A stretch of DNA of 64,000 bases from contig DVEG01000027.1 in assembly GCA_015295835.1 (NCBI GenBank), positions 330,329 to 394,328 of the forward strand, given 5' to 3'. The translations under genes were made by a program, and so were the position numbers. Each line of letters begins with the position of its first letter. Position 1 is the first letter of the stretch. Below are positions 43,998-52,289 of the stretch, in pieces. The DNA is from Oscillatoriaceae cyanobacterium M7585_C2015_266. GTDB lineage: Bacteria; Cyanobacteriota; Cyanobacteriia; Cyanobacteriales; Oscillatoriaceae. The notes beneath the pieces are model-generated. The model did no database searches. It had not been told where the DNA came from and saw only the letters and a list, made by a program, of their open reading frames with translations.

Positions 43998-44318
43998 CTA
44001 TTTTTCGGCAATCGGTGTGGGTTGAGATGAGTCTCCTGCTTTAGCGAGGGCTTGTTGTTGTTGCTCTGCCAATTCGGCGCGGGCTTCAGCCACTAAGTCT
44101 TCTAAGCTTTCTCCTACTTCTGCCAGCGCTCCTTTTGTTTTCTCATAGAGCAATATTCCGCTTTTGACTATCCCTTTAAATAGAGGTTTGCCGATTCCAG
44201 CTGCTACTGGGATGACGACGGGTGCTAAAAGTAAGGCTCCCAGCCCTACGGCTACTCCGGGGGCTCCTGCTTCTTCTAGGAGGGCAAATGGTTGCTCGAA
44301 GATATTTTTCAGTGCCAT
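43998..44318 (-). CDS. Small glycine-rich membrane protein (DUF5132-like), copy 2
   Basis: 106 residues from ATG 44318 ('MALKNIFEQPFALLEEAGAP'). The hydrophobic core is 'GVAVGLGALLLAPVVIPVAA' and 'GIGKPLFKGIVKSGILLYEK', followed by the amphipathic helix 'ALAEVGESLEDLVAEARAEL' and a Gln-rich tail. It is a clear paralog of the genes at 40799 and 44403. The stop is 80 bases from the 44403 gene's... start region on the same strand, so the two are adjacent in the operon. Function unknown; membrane packing or shaping with the ATPase is a guess. Confidence 0.8.
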   Translation of the reverse strand: MALKNIFEQPFALLEEAGAPGVAVGLGALLLAPVVIPVAAGIGKPLFKGIVKSGILLYEKTKGALAEVGESLEDLVAEARAELAEQQQQALAKAGDSSQPTPIAEK

Positions 44319-44402
44319 GTTTATTCTCTCCTGTTTTCTGTAAGCTGTCAATTGTTTTTTTTTGCTGCTTGGGTAGTTGCTGCGCGGGCAATCTGTTATA
44401 TT

Positions 44403-44696
44403 TCACGGCTCATTTTCGGCGGGAGCTGGTAGCAGGTGAATTTTCTGAGTTTTTGACTGAGAAATTTCTGCTTTAGCTTCGGCAATAATATCTTCAAAAG
44501 CTTCTCCTATTTCTGCAAAAACAGTTTTGCTTTTTTCGTACAAAATGAGTCCGCCTTTTATTGCTGTTTTTGCCAATGGTTTGCCGACGGGCAGTAAAAC
44601 TGGGGCAAGAATCGCGGCGCCGATGCCAGCTATAACAACTGGTAATGCTAAATCTTCTGCAACTGTTTCAAATAAATCATCTAAACCAAACAGCAT
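44403..44696 (-). CDS. Small glycine-rich membrane protein (DUF5132-like), copy 3
   Basis: 97 residues, 'MLFGLDDLFETVAEDLALPV' then 'VIAGIGAAILAPVLLPVGKP' and 'LAKTAIKGGLILYEKSKTVF'. It has the same Gly/Ala/Pro helical core and the same downstream amphipathic helix ('AEIGEAFEDIIAEAKAEISQ') as copies 1 and 2. It lies immediately after the ATPase (120 bp) on the same strand. Three paralogs in one operon suggest a protein needed in quantity or in mixed assemblies. Confidence 0.8.
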   Translation of the reverse strand: MLFGLDDLFETVAEDLALPVVIAGIGAAILAPVLLPVGKPLAKTAIKGGLILYEKSKTVFAEIGEAFEDIIAEAKAEISQSKTQKIHLLPAPAENEP

Positions 44697-44816
44697 AGTA
44701 GAGTGCCTCCTTGTTATAAGGAAAAATTTGCAAAGAAATCTAATGCGGTTATTGGGGGGAGGAGGGGAGCGGGTTTAATGGTAGAGAATTAGGATAGTAA
44801 CCCGCTCTAATTTCTT

Positions 44817-47069
44817 TTATTTTCTGTTTAAGAGTGGTCGCAAACCGTTGACGCCGGCGAGTATACTTGAGCCATTGTTAACTACTGTGGCTGCCAGTGG
44901 GTTGAGCCCAAAAGTACCAGCCATGATTAAACCTGCGAGGTTGGGGATAGCAACGATCGCTGTGTTTTGATGAATGAGAGACATTGCTTGACGAGCGAGT
45001 GCGATCGCTTCTAATAATCCTTGCAAGTCATTACGCATCAACACTACGTCAGCGGTTTCGCGGGCGATATCGGAGCCGTTGCCGAAGGAAATTGAGACAT
45101 CGGCATAAGCCAGAGCTGCCGAGTCATTGATGCCGTCGCCGATAAAGGCCACTGTGCGGCCAGATTCGTGCAATTCTCGGACGACATTTGCTTTTGTTTC
45201 TGGGAATGCTTCGGCGTGAACATTAGTTTCTGGAATTCCCAGACGATTGGCTGCGGATTTAGCGCGTTTCCAGTTATCCCCGGTGAGCATATGAACTTCT
45301 ATGCCTGCTTGTTGCAGTTGGGTGATAACTTCATAGCTTTCTGGGCGAAGGGGATCAGTGTACTGCAAGACGCCCCGCAATTCTCCGTCGCTGGCAACAT
45401 AGATTAAAGAGCCGGTTTGCAAGTCGGGGTGTTCTTCGTACAGACATTTGAGGCTAATCCCTTCTTGTTGCAGGAAGCGTTTGCTGCCTACTAAAACTGT
45501 TTGCCCTTCAATGTTTGCGCGTACGCCTAAACCTATTTCATAGTTCCATTCACCGCGTGGCAAGAGGCGTAGCCCTTGTTCTTCGGCATAGCGTACTAAA
45601 GCACATGCTACTGGGTGAGTGAGACGTTGTTCGGCTGCCGCTGCTAATTCTATTACTTGTTCTGCTGACATGCCGTTTACTGTCTTGACGCCTACGATTG
45701 CTATTTCGCCTTGGGTGAGGGTGCCTGTTTTATCAAAAACGAAGGTATTGACTTTGGCGAATTGTTCGAGGGCGCGCCCGCTGCGAATGAGGATGCCACG
45801 TCGTGCGGCAGAGGTGAGGGCTGCAAGAACTGTGGTGGGTACTGAGACGCGAATGCCGGTAGCAAAGTCGAGGGTGAGTACGGATGCGGCTCGCGCTAAG
45901 TTGCGGGTGGTTCCGAATACGACGCTTGCAAGGAGGATGATAGGCAATACGGCGCGATCAGCTATTTTAGCGGCGTAATTTTCGATGCGGGTATCGTGTA
46001 CGGGTGCTTCTTGCATTAATTTGATGCTTGCGCCTGCCCGTGTGTCGCTACCGACTCGTTCGGCAACAATATAAATTTGTCCTTCGCGTACGAGGGTGGA
46101 GGCGTAAACTTCGTCTCCTGGTTGTTTGATTACGGGCATGGATTCGCCGGTTAGTTTTTGTTCGTCGATTGTAGCTTGTCCCCGTAAAATGCGGCCATCG
46201 ACGGGAATTTGTTCTCCTGGATATACGATGACGGTGTCGCCTCGTTGAACTTGTTCGATGGGGATTTCTTGTTTTTCGCCGTCACGTTCTACCCAGACGA
46301 ATTCAGCGAGAGAATCGAGGAGATCAAGGGTTTGGCGAGCACTTTTACGGGCGGTGCGTTCGCGAATGATATCGCCAATTTCGATTAGGCAAAGCATTAA
46401 GGCTGGGGTAAGAAATTGCCCTTGCAGGGTGGTAATTGCGATCGCTGAAAAGTCTAAGAAGTCAATATTGAGTTTACGCTCTTGGCGAATGCCTTCCCAC
46501 GCGCGTTTTGCTACTGGCAAACTGGTAATGGCGATTGTGCTTCCCACAATTATTGCTGGTATCGGCAGCCCTAAGGGTCCCCCCAATATTGCCAAAGAAG
46601 TAGCCAGAATTGGCAGTTTTAGATTCGACCATATGTTATTTTCTTCTGAGGTTGTTGTTTCGGCGGTGGCTGTCTGTGTTTTTTCTTGGATGTTGCTGTT
46701 TGCTGCTATTTGAATTATTTTAGCCAGATGCGCTCGCATTTCGGCATCGCTTATGCTGCCGCTTTCGTATTTAATTGCTAGCGAAGCTGCTGATGGTTTA
46801 ATCCGCACTTTTGTTACGCACTCTGTTGAAGACACCAATATTTCTAGGCGATGTGCGTAAATGTGATCATACATTAATCTTGGCACTCGAAATCGTACCC
46901 GCCCTGGTATGGCGTGAACAATTTGATAATGTACTTTTGAGTGCTGATGATTGATATTCCCATTCCGCTGAAATTGGTGTTCATATCGAGTTGCGGATTT
47001 TTCTTCTCCTGGCGTGGTTAGCACTCCCGATGTTGTATTTACTGCCAGTTTACCAATTGCGTTTGCCAT
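44817..47069 (-). CDS. P1B-like P-type ATPase with arginine-type HMA-like N-terminus
   Basis: 750-residue ion pump. After a 45-residue tail the HMA-like domain (about 48-122) has 'YQIVHAIPGRVRFRVPRLMY' and no CxxC. Two helices follow ('LPILATSLAILGGPLGLPIP', 'AIIVGSTIAITSLPVAKRAW'). The actuator domain has TGES at 307-310, the phosphorylation site is DKTGT with Asp446, the nucleotide domain has 'LTHPVACALVRYA', and the hinge is 'FIGDGINDSAALAYA'. The membrane ion-site motif before the P domain is 'GIRVSVPTTVLAAL' (Ser409-Val-Pro411), not the CPC/CPx of copper or zinc pumps. The substrate is therefore unclear; I suspect Fe(II) by analogy with FezB-type pumps. It is the second gene of the operon, 83 bp after the gene at 47153. 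Confidence 0.9.
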   Translation of the reverse strand: MANAIGKLAVNTTSGVLTTPGEEKSATRYEHQFQRNGNINHQHSKVHYQIVHAIPGRVRFRVPRLMYDHIYAHRLEILVSSTECVTKVRIKPSAASLAIKYESGSISDAEMRAHLAKIIQIAANSNIQEKTQTATAETTTSEENNIWSNLKLPILATSLAILGGPLGLPIPAIIVGSTIAITSLPVAKRAWEGIRQERKLNIDFLDFSAIAITTLQGQFLTPALMLCLIEIGDIIRERTARKSARQTLDLLDSLAEFVWVERDGEKQEIPIEQVQRGDTVIVYPGEQIPVDGRILRGQATIDEQKLTGESMPVIKQPGDEVYASTLVREGQIYIVAERVGSDTRAGASIKLMQEAPVHDTRIENYAAKIADRAVLPIILLASVVFGTTRNLARAASVLTLDFATGIRVSVPTTVLAALTSAARRGILIRSGRALEQFAKVNTFVFDKTGTLTQGEIAIVGVKTVNGMSAEQVIELAAAAEQRLTHPVACALVRYAEEQGLRLLPRGEWNYEIGLGVRANIEGQTVLVGSKRFLQQEGISLKCLYEEHPDLQTGSLIYVASDGELRGVLQYTDPLRPESYEVITQLQQAGIEVHMLTGDNWKRAKSAANRLGIPETNVHAEAFPETKANVVRELHESGRTVAFIGDGINDSAALAYADVSISFGNGSDIARETADVVLMRNDLQGLLEAIALARQAMSLIHQNTAIVAIPNLAGLIMAGTFGLNPLAATVVNNGSSILAGVNGLRPLLNRK

Positions 47070-47152
47070 TTTCTTTTTGATTAACCTCCCTGCTTGTCTG
47101 GTTTGAATGGTGCAATTCTTTCAGTTTTGGTTTTCAAATATTCACGTTCTTC

Positions 47153-48220
47153 TCAATAAAGATTTGCCATGAATTTCAAAAATATCGAAAGCGCTGGTGG
47201 TTTATAGTTTGCCCAGAAGCTTTGTTTTTCTAATGCTGTTGTTGGTGTATATACTATTACTCCTTTTGCTTGATTTTGGCTTTCGATTTTTGTTTGGGCT
47301 GGTGTTTCCCGATTGGGGCTACATCCGTTTTTAATTGCCGTTTCTTCTGGGGCAATTTCTAAATTTTGCAGATTGTTATTCTGCTCTACGGGGAAACTTT
47401 CTCCTATAAGTTGCGGCTGTGGTTTGCCGTTTTTGACTCTGGTTTCTAGAGCTATTTTTGAAAGTTGTTTTGACGCAGGAGGAGTGCCGGCTTGTTGAAT
47501 AAGTGCAAGCAGGCGATCGCAAAAATCTGCCTCAGAAACTGCATTTATTTTATAATTAACAATCAGAGATGCTGCTGCTGTATTTACTCGCACGCCCGTT
47601 ACTGCTTCTGTTGATTCTACTAATTGTTTTAGGCGGCGGGTATAAGCGGAATCGCTAGCTATTCGAGGGATATAAAGGCGCACTCGCCCTGGAATAGCTT
47701 GTATAATCCGATAGGCAATTGTTTCTGATGATTGCACGGGCGTAGTTTCGCTATTTACATTTCCTAATAATAAATTCAGCTCTAGCGGCAATTGTTCGAG
47801 CACTTGACGGGTGGTAGTAGCGGCTATCAAATAAACTGGTAGCGCTGGTAATCCTTGGATTCCCAGGCGTTGGGTAATAAGCATTCCCACCATTAAAGGC
47901 ACGAATGACTCGACTGATGTTTGTAGTGTCGGCACACGGTGTGTTGGTGTTTCTCGTTGCCATTCCACACCATATGCTTGCAACAGTTTAAATATCTGTT
48001 GCATTGAGCATTCGCTTTCATTAAAAGCAATCATTAAACTATTTGTTTGCTGATTGAATTTTACTTCAACAATTCCTGATTGCTCTTTCAAATAGGCAAC
48101 TATTTTTTCTACCACCTTAAACGGTGTGCCGCGTCTTACTTTTAGCCGCACCCTTCCCGGTATAGCGTGCACAATTTCCAGCCCTATTTCTGGGCTTTGT
48201 GCTGCTATTAATCCAGCCAT
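47153..48220 (-). CDS. Membrane protein with two cysteine-free HMA-like domains
   Basis: 355 residues; first gene of the operon. HMA-like domain a (about 13-85, 'LEIVHAIPGRVRLKVRRG'), two hydrophobic segments (about 104-142, 'SFVPLMVGMLITQRLGI' and 'LPALPVYLIAATTTRQVL'), then domain b (about 169-242, 'YRIIQAIPGRVRLYIPRIAS', 'VTGVRVNTAAASLIVNYKI'). The tail of about 110 residues is Gln/Asn/Pro-rich and ends 'KPPALSIFLKFMANLY', a short hydrophobic tip as in the paralog at 41121. It has no catalytic domain; binding or clustering of the ATPase is the likely role. A structured leader precedes it. Confidence 0.82.
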   Translation of the reverse strand: MAGLIAAQSPEIGLEIVHAIPGRVRLKVRRGTPFKVVEKIVAYLKEQSGIVEVKFNQQTNSLMIAFNESECSMQQIFKLLQAYGVEWQRETPTHRVPTLQTSVESFVPLMVGMLITQRLGIQGLPALPVYLIAATTTRQVLEQLPLELNLLLGNVNSETTPVQSSETIAYRIIQAIPGRVRLYIPRIASDSAYTRRLKQLVESTEAVTGVRVNTAAASLIVNYKINAVSEADFCDRLLALIQQAGTPPASKQLSKIALETRVKNGKPQPQLIGESFPVEQNNNLQNLEIAPEETAIKNGCSPNRETPAQTKIESQNQAKGVIVYTPTTALEKQSFWANYKPPALSIFLKFMANLY

Positions 48221-48314
48221 TTTTTATCTCCAAATCAGTTTGTTCCCACGAGCGACGGGTTCCCCCACTTTTTCTCGTGTCAGAAATATTTACTGCCTTT
48301 TTGCCTCTATCAAT

Positions 48315-48338
48315 ACTCTCTTAGAGGCGTTAGAGAGT
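48315..48338. repeat. Inverted repeat in the leader
   Basis: ACTCTCT and AGAGAGT with a 10-base spacer TAGAGGCGTT, about 95 bp upstream of the first operon gene. It could be a regulator site or an RNA hairpin; the arms are perfect over 7 bp. Confidence 0.5.
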
Positions 48339-48357
48339 GTTCTCCCCGTTTGTAGCG

Positions 48358-48468
48358 TCAACGCCTCAATCGCGCGATGCTTCTACCTTTGCAGCAGCAA
48401 CAGCAAAGCGGGATTTTATTTGTTGTAATGCTTGTGGTGACAGGCACCAGCACAGCTTTGTGTGACAT
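48358..48468 (-). CDS. Possible 36-residue Cys-rich leader peptide
   Basis: A short frame with GGAGGGGGC 7-11 bases before its ATG. It encodes 36 residues with five consecutive cysteines in 'KIPLCCCCCKGRSIARLRR' and a basic end. The DNA for the cysteine run also forms a small hairpin (CTTTGC/GCAAAG), so RNA structure rather than protein may be under selection. If translated, a cysteine run in front of a metal-pump operon would suggest a metal- or redox-sensing leader. This is a weak call. Confidence 0.35.
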   Translation of the reverse strand: MSHKAVLVPVTTSITTNKIPLCCCCCKGRSIARLRR

Positions 48469-48747
48469 AAGAGTTGCCCCCTCCTGACTCCAGGATTAGA
48501 GATCCAGAGATGTAAGCAGCCTCCCCATGCTGGATTGCCGTTTTCGCAAGTGAATCTCCAAACAAACTAATATGGGAGATTTCCTTGGCTGGCGGCTTAC
48601 CCCCTCCCTCGCTCCGAAACTCTAAGCATTGCTTGTTTTTCGGTTGCTGAGGATAACAGCAGGTTAAGCTTCTGTTTAATCTAAGGTTAAGATAACACAA
48701 ATTTCGTTGTCAAGTAGATTCTTAAACAAATTTTCCATTTTTGGCAG

Positions 48748-51237
48748 TTAAGGTTGAAGTAGCCAGAGTTTGATGGTTTTGTCGGCACTGCTAGAGGCAA
48801 AAGTGCTGCCATCTGGAGCGAGCGCTAGAGAATAAACTGCCCCCGTGTGCCCTGTTAATGTTTTGCATTCTTCGCCACTGTGCAAGTTCCATATTTTTAT
48901 CGTTTTATCAGCACTGCCGCTGATGATTATCTGTCCATCGGGACTAATGGCCACTGTATAAACGGTGTCTTGGTGGCCAACAAGAGTGTGTAATAGCTTA
49001 CCAGTGGATAACTGCCAAATTTTGACGGTTTTGTCGGCACTGCCACTAACTAAAAATTGGCCATCAGGGCTGATAGCCACAGAATAAACAGCCCCTTCGT
49101 GCCCAGAAAGGGTACGTAGTAGGGTTTCTGAATGTGGTTGCCAGATTTTGATTGTTTTGTCTTCGCTGCCAGAGGCGATTAGTTTGCTGTCAGGGCTGAT
49201 TGCTAGGGAATATACCCATTCTCTGTGCCCGAATAAGGTGCGCATTGGCTCGCCGCTCAGCAGGTTCCAAATTTTAATTTTATGCGAACCACTGGCGAGA
49301 AATTGAGCGTCTGGGCTGAGAGCGAGGGCATAAACGCATTTTTTGTGCCCGAAGAGGGTACGTATCAATTCGCCTGTGTGGATATTCCAAATATAGATAT
49401 GACTTCTCTGCCCTGTGCGCTCGCTGCTGGCTAGGATATCGCCACTAAGGGCGATCGCTAGTAATTGACCAGCATTTCCGCTTAGTGTACGTAATAAAGA
49501 TAGCTCTTGGGTATTTTTCTGTTTACTGGGCACTTGCCACAATTTAATTGTGTTATCTTCGGTGGTGCCAGCAAGAATTTGATTTATCTCTCCTGTGGAT
49601 GTTTTATGAATTCCGATTGCTACTGCGGCGGTTCGCCCAGAAATGCCGTTGAGGGTTATAGTTTCCAATACTTCAAGTTTGGACTGATTTTTTTGAGCGG
49701 CGAGCGCACTGAGCATTTCTTTTACTATTGTTACAGCCTGCTCGTTCCCTAATTCTTGCCAGCAATCTCTAAGTGCTTCTAGATATTCTGTATCTTGTCT
49801 TGATACTACTGATTTCATTTTTTCTAGTCCGGAAATTCCGCTCTCTGGGTTTAATTGATGCAATTGCAGCCATGACTTAATTGAGTAATTTAGTTGTTCG
49901 ATAGCCCATGATTTTTCATTTAAATGCACTAGACTTTGGGCTAATTTTATTAGTGTTTCTGGGAGTTTTTGAATAGCGATCGCTGCTAGTACTTGGCGAT
50001 AACTTCCCAACGCTGCATTCATTACTGCTTGTAATAGCTGTTTGTCTGCTGTTGTTTCTGTCAAATCAGGCAACAATTGCGGCAGGCGAGGAGTTACATT
50101 ATTATATACTAGATGATGAATGTCTGCCATCCAGCCTGCTACTATACAGTGACTTCTTATTAGCAGTTGAGTGAAAGCTTCAAAATCTTTACTGTTTAAT
50201 TGATACATAAATAATAAATTACTCGTTTCTATTCCCACTCTTTCTAATTCCTCTTCCTCTTCCAAAATTTTTAAATTTATCTCACTGTCTCCTGCTAATT
50301 TTTCTATTTCTTTAATATTTTTACCTAAAGCTATTAATTTTTCTTTGTTTTGTTTCCACTGTCTGGCTCGTGTTTTTACTGCTGAGCGAATAATTTCTCG
50401 ATAAGGCAGTTTGAAAAGCGTCACGTAGCAATATTGGTTTTGATTTTTTCCCCAATAAGCCATGCGAAAAATTAAGTGTTCGCCGTCGATTTCTGATTCC
50501 AGAATCAAAATAGGCTCTGATTTTAGCAGAGCAAATATTGCTTTAATACTAGCTTCGCCATAAAAGCGATCGCTATCCCAAGCTCCACCTAAAAATTCAG
50601 TTGGTCTTTCCGAACCGTGTAGAGGATAATTTTGATAGAGAAATTCTCGTAAACCTTGAGCTAACTTAGAATCAATATCTGGAATCGCCGTCGCCACTGA
50701 GTTAAACTGCTGTGCCAGGGATGCAGACATAGCTTTTAAGTCAGGTGGAGCTATAATAATTCGCAGCGGTTCTGGAACAGTATCTGCATGAGATGCTAAA
50801 ATTTGTGAAGGCAGCAGACGCAAAGGCCACCGCTCAAGAATTTTACCAACTTCAGCTAATTTTAGATTCGTTTCTCGCTGAACATGTGCTAGTTTTAGTT
50901 GCGTCTCGCGATTATAAATAGCCAGTTGTTGCTGTAAAGCTTTTTCTTGGGCAAAACGCCAACGCTGAAACTCTAAACTATTTTGCTGAATCGCCCAAAC
51001 TGCACTTTTAATAAAATCTTGTGCCTCTTCGTAGCCTAATTTTACGAGTTTTTCTTTACATGGCTGAGAATTACTGTTTTTCTTCTCAGAATCCAGAAAT
51101 TCCAGCATCAGTTGTGCTTGCTGATTATCGTCTATTTGAAGATGAATTCCACTTATTGGTATACCGTTTTTCAGATTGACTAAACTATTTAAAATAGGCA
51201 CGCCGTATTCCAGAATTAACTTAAACCAATATTCCAT
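48748..51237 (-). CDS. WD40 repeat protein with unrecognised N-terminal region
   Basis: 829 residues. The first 530 are not a family I recognise. They start hydrophobic ('YWFKLILEYGVPILNSLVNL'), have a helical coiled-coil part ('FQRWRFAQEKALQQQLAIYN', 'RETQLKLAHVQRETNLKLAE') and a Glu-rich segment around 320-335. From about 535 to the end there are seven WD40 blades, each ending in a Trp-Lys/Gln/Asp pattern with the 'GHxxxVYxxAxSPDxxxxxSGSxDKTIKIW' layout ('GHREWVYSLAISPDSKLIAS', 'GHEGAVYSVAISPDGQFLVS'). No NTPase, kinase or caspase motif was seen. The protein is probably a scaffold. It is upstream of the HMA-like operon in the same direction with 530 bp between. Confidence 0.85.
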   Translation of the reverse strand: MEYWFKLILEYGVPILNSLVNLKNGIPISGIHLQIDDNQQAQLMLEFLDSEKKNSNSQPCKEKLVKLGYEEAQDFIKSAVWAIQQNSLEFQRWRFAQEKALQQQLAIYNRETQLKLAHVQRETNLKLAEVGKILERWPLRLLPSQILASHADTVPEPLRIIIAPPDLKAMSASLAQQFNSVATAIPDIDSKLAQGLREFLYQNYPLHGSERPTEFLGGAWDSDRFYGEASIKAIFALLKSEPILILESEIDGEHLIFRMAYWGKNQNQYCYVTLFKLPYREIIRSAVKTRARQWKQNKEKLIALGKNIKEIEKLAGDSEINLKILEEEEELERVGIETSNLLFMYQLNSKDFEAFTQLLIRSHCIVAGWMADIHHLVYNNVTPRLPQLLPDLTETTADKQLLQAVMNAALGSYRQVLAAIAIQKLPETLIKLAQSLVHLNEKSWAIEQLNYSIKSWLQLHQLNPESGISGLEKMKSVVSRQDTEYLEALRDCWQELGNEQAVTIVKEMLSALAAQKNQSKLEVLETITLNGISGRTAAVAIGIHKTSTGEINQILAGTTEDNTIKLWQVPSKQKNTQELSLLRTLSGNAGQLLAIALSGDILASSERTGQRSHIYIWNIHTGELIRTLFGHKKCVYALALSPDAQFLASGSHKIKIWNLLSGEPMRTLFGHREWVYSLAISPDSKLIASGSEDKTIKIWQPHSETLLRTLSGHEGAVYSVAISPDGQFLVSGSADKTVKIWQLSTGKLLHTLVGHQDTVYTVAISPDGQIIISGSADKTIKIWNLHSGEECKTLTGHTGAVYSLALAPDGSTFASSSADKTIKLWLLQP

Positions 51238-51745
51238 AACTCTCCTTTTGCTTGTGCAGTTAAAATCTACTCAGTAAATTTAAAATTAGCTGCCAATAAT
51301 AGTATACTTGGTTTACATATAATTCAAACTGGCGTTGCTCACGTCAGCAACGATACAATATTTTTATTTTTTGCATGCTGAGTAATGTTAATTCTAAGAA
51401 TCAAGACTTATATATATTTATTGAAAATTTTTGTCAATATTTATTTGTGAACTTCTGAATTTCTTGCCAGTTTAGGCATCTGGTTTAGAAAGCGGCTTAT
51501 CATGAGACTGTTTTTTAGTCAATACATATTCAATACAACAATACAAATCTTTGCAAACAGAGCCAGCAATAAAAATCTCTATAAATTGCTGATTGCTGAT
51601 TGTTAATCATTTATATCTTTTTTCTTTGCTCCAGAGAAAACGTGAGAAAATAATGAAATATATTCTCAATTAGTCGAGTTTGTTGAAAAAAGCTCTGAAA
51701 AATAGGTATGATTTTCAATAAAGAGTCTTTTTTGGCAAGATAATT
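51238..51745. other. AT-rich divergent region between the WD40 gene and fur
   Basis: About 508 bp, strongly AT rich, holding promoters for the WD40 gene (leftward) and fur (rightward). It has no gene. One inverted repeat near 51643 could be an operator; see the separate entry. Confidence 0.4.
51643..51668. promoter_or_regulatory. Candidate Fur-type operator upstream of fur
   Basis: TGAGAA and TTCTCA, 26 bp end to end, with an AT-rich centre (AATAATGAAATATA). It lies 78 bp before the fur ATG. Its AT-rich palindromic form resembles Fur boxes in general, but the spacing is longer than the usual 19-21 bp, so support is moderate at best. Confidence 0.35.
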
Positions 51746-52282
51746 ATGGCTCTCTACACAGCAGCTTCGCTAAAAGCCGAACTCAACGCCAGAGGATGGC
51801 GCTTAACACCCCAACGAGAGACTATTTTACACGTCTTTCAAAATCTTCCCAGGGGAAATCACTTGAGTGCAGAGGATCTTTACCACCTGTTGCAGCGTCG
51901 GGGAGAAACAATTAGTCTATCCACGATTTACCGGACGCTAAAATTGATGGCTAGGATGGGGCTGCTGCGGGAATTGGAGTTAGCTGAAGGGCATAAACAT
52001 TATGAACTCAATCAGCCTTACCCGCACCACCACCATCATTTAGTATGTGTGCAGTGTAACAAAACGATTGAATTTAAAAATGATTCGATTTTGAAGAGTG
52101 GGTTGAAGCAGGCTGAGAAGGCGGGATTACAGATGATTGATTGTCAACTGACGATTCACACGATTTGTCCTGAAGCGCTGCGGCTGGGATGGCCATCTAT
52201 GTTACCCAGCAACTGGGCGTGCCCACGCTCTCAAATGGAGACGCATTCCTGGGAGGAAAGGGAAAATTCTACAGAAGTATAA
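51746..52282 (+). CDS. fur: Ferric uptake regulator, FurA type
   Basis: 178-residue metalloregulator. It starts 'MALYTAASLKAELNARGWRL' then 'TPQRETILHVFQNLPRGNHL', continues 'SLSTIYRTLKLMARMGLLRE' (DNA-binding winged helix) and 'ELAEGHKHYELNQPYPHHHH', and has a single CxxC ('CVQCNKTIEFKNDS'). The second cysteine pair is replaced by 'CQLTIHTICPEALRLGWPS', which agrees with my memory of cyanobacterial FurA, so it is normal for the group. FurA controls iron uptake and storage genes and some redox functions. It faces the second HMA-type ATPase tail to tail (8 bp between stops). Confidence 0.9.
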   Translation: MALYTAASLKAELNARGWRLTPQRETILHVFQNLPRGNHLSAEDLYHLLQRRGETISLSTIYRTLKLMARMGLLRELELAEGHKHYELNQPYPHHHHHLVCVQCNKTIEFKNDSILKSGLKQAEKAGLQMIDCQLTIHTICPEALRLGWPSMLPSNWACPRSQMETHSWEERENSTEV

Positions 52283-52289
52283 GATCCTG

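Larger units (their letters stand above)
48221..48747 (-). promoter_or_regulatory. Long leader/upstream region of the HMA-like operon
   Basis: About 530 bp between the WD40 gene and the first gene of the operon, all on the minus strand. It contains several hairpin-forming stretches: ACTCTCT/AGAGAGT (48315-48338), CTTTGC/GCAAAG around 48390-48416, GGTG-CCTGT-CACC near 48435-48447, and CAGC/GCTG near 48515-48535. A GGAGGGGGC lies before an ATG at 48468. The pattern suggests a regulated, structured 5' leader, but it did not match any riboswitch consensus I know (including the manganese and nickel-cobalt ones). A 94-codon minus-strand frame over 48416-48700 is not clearly a gene. Confidence 0.5.

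Noticed and set aside
48416..48700. 94-codon minus-strand frame in the operon leader
   Set aside because: Composition unlike a protein at its N-terminal half, and it overlaps the better-supported hairpins and short frame.
51746..52282. Loss of one structural-zinc cysteine pair in Fur
   Set aside because: The single CxxC with 'ICPEALRLGWPS' matches what I remember of cyanobacterial FurA, so it is normal for that group.
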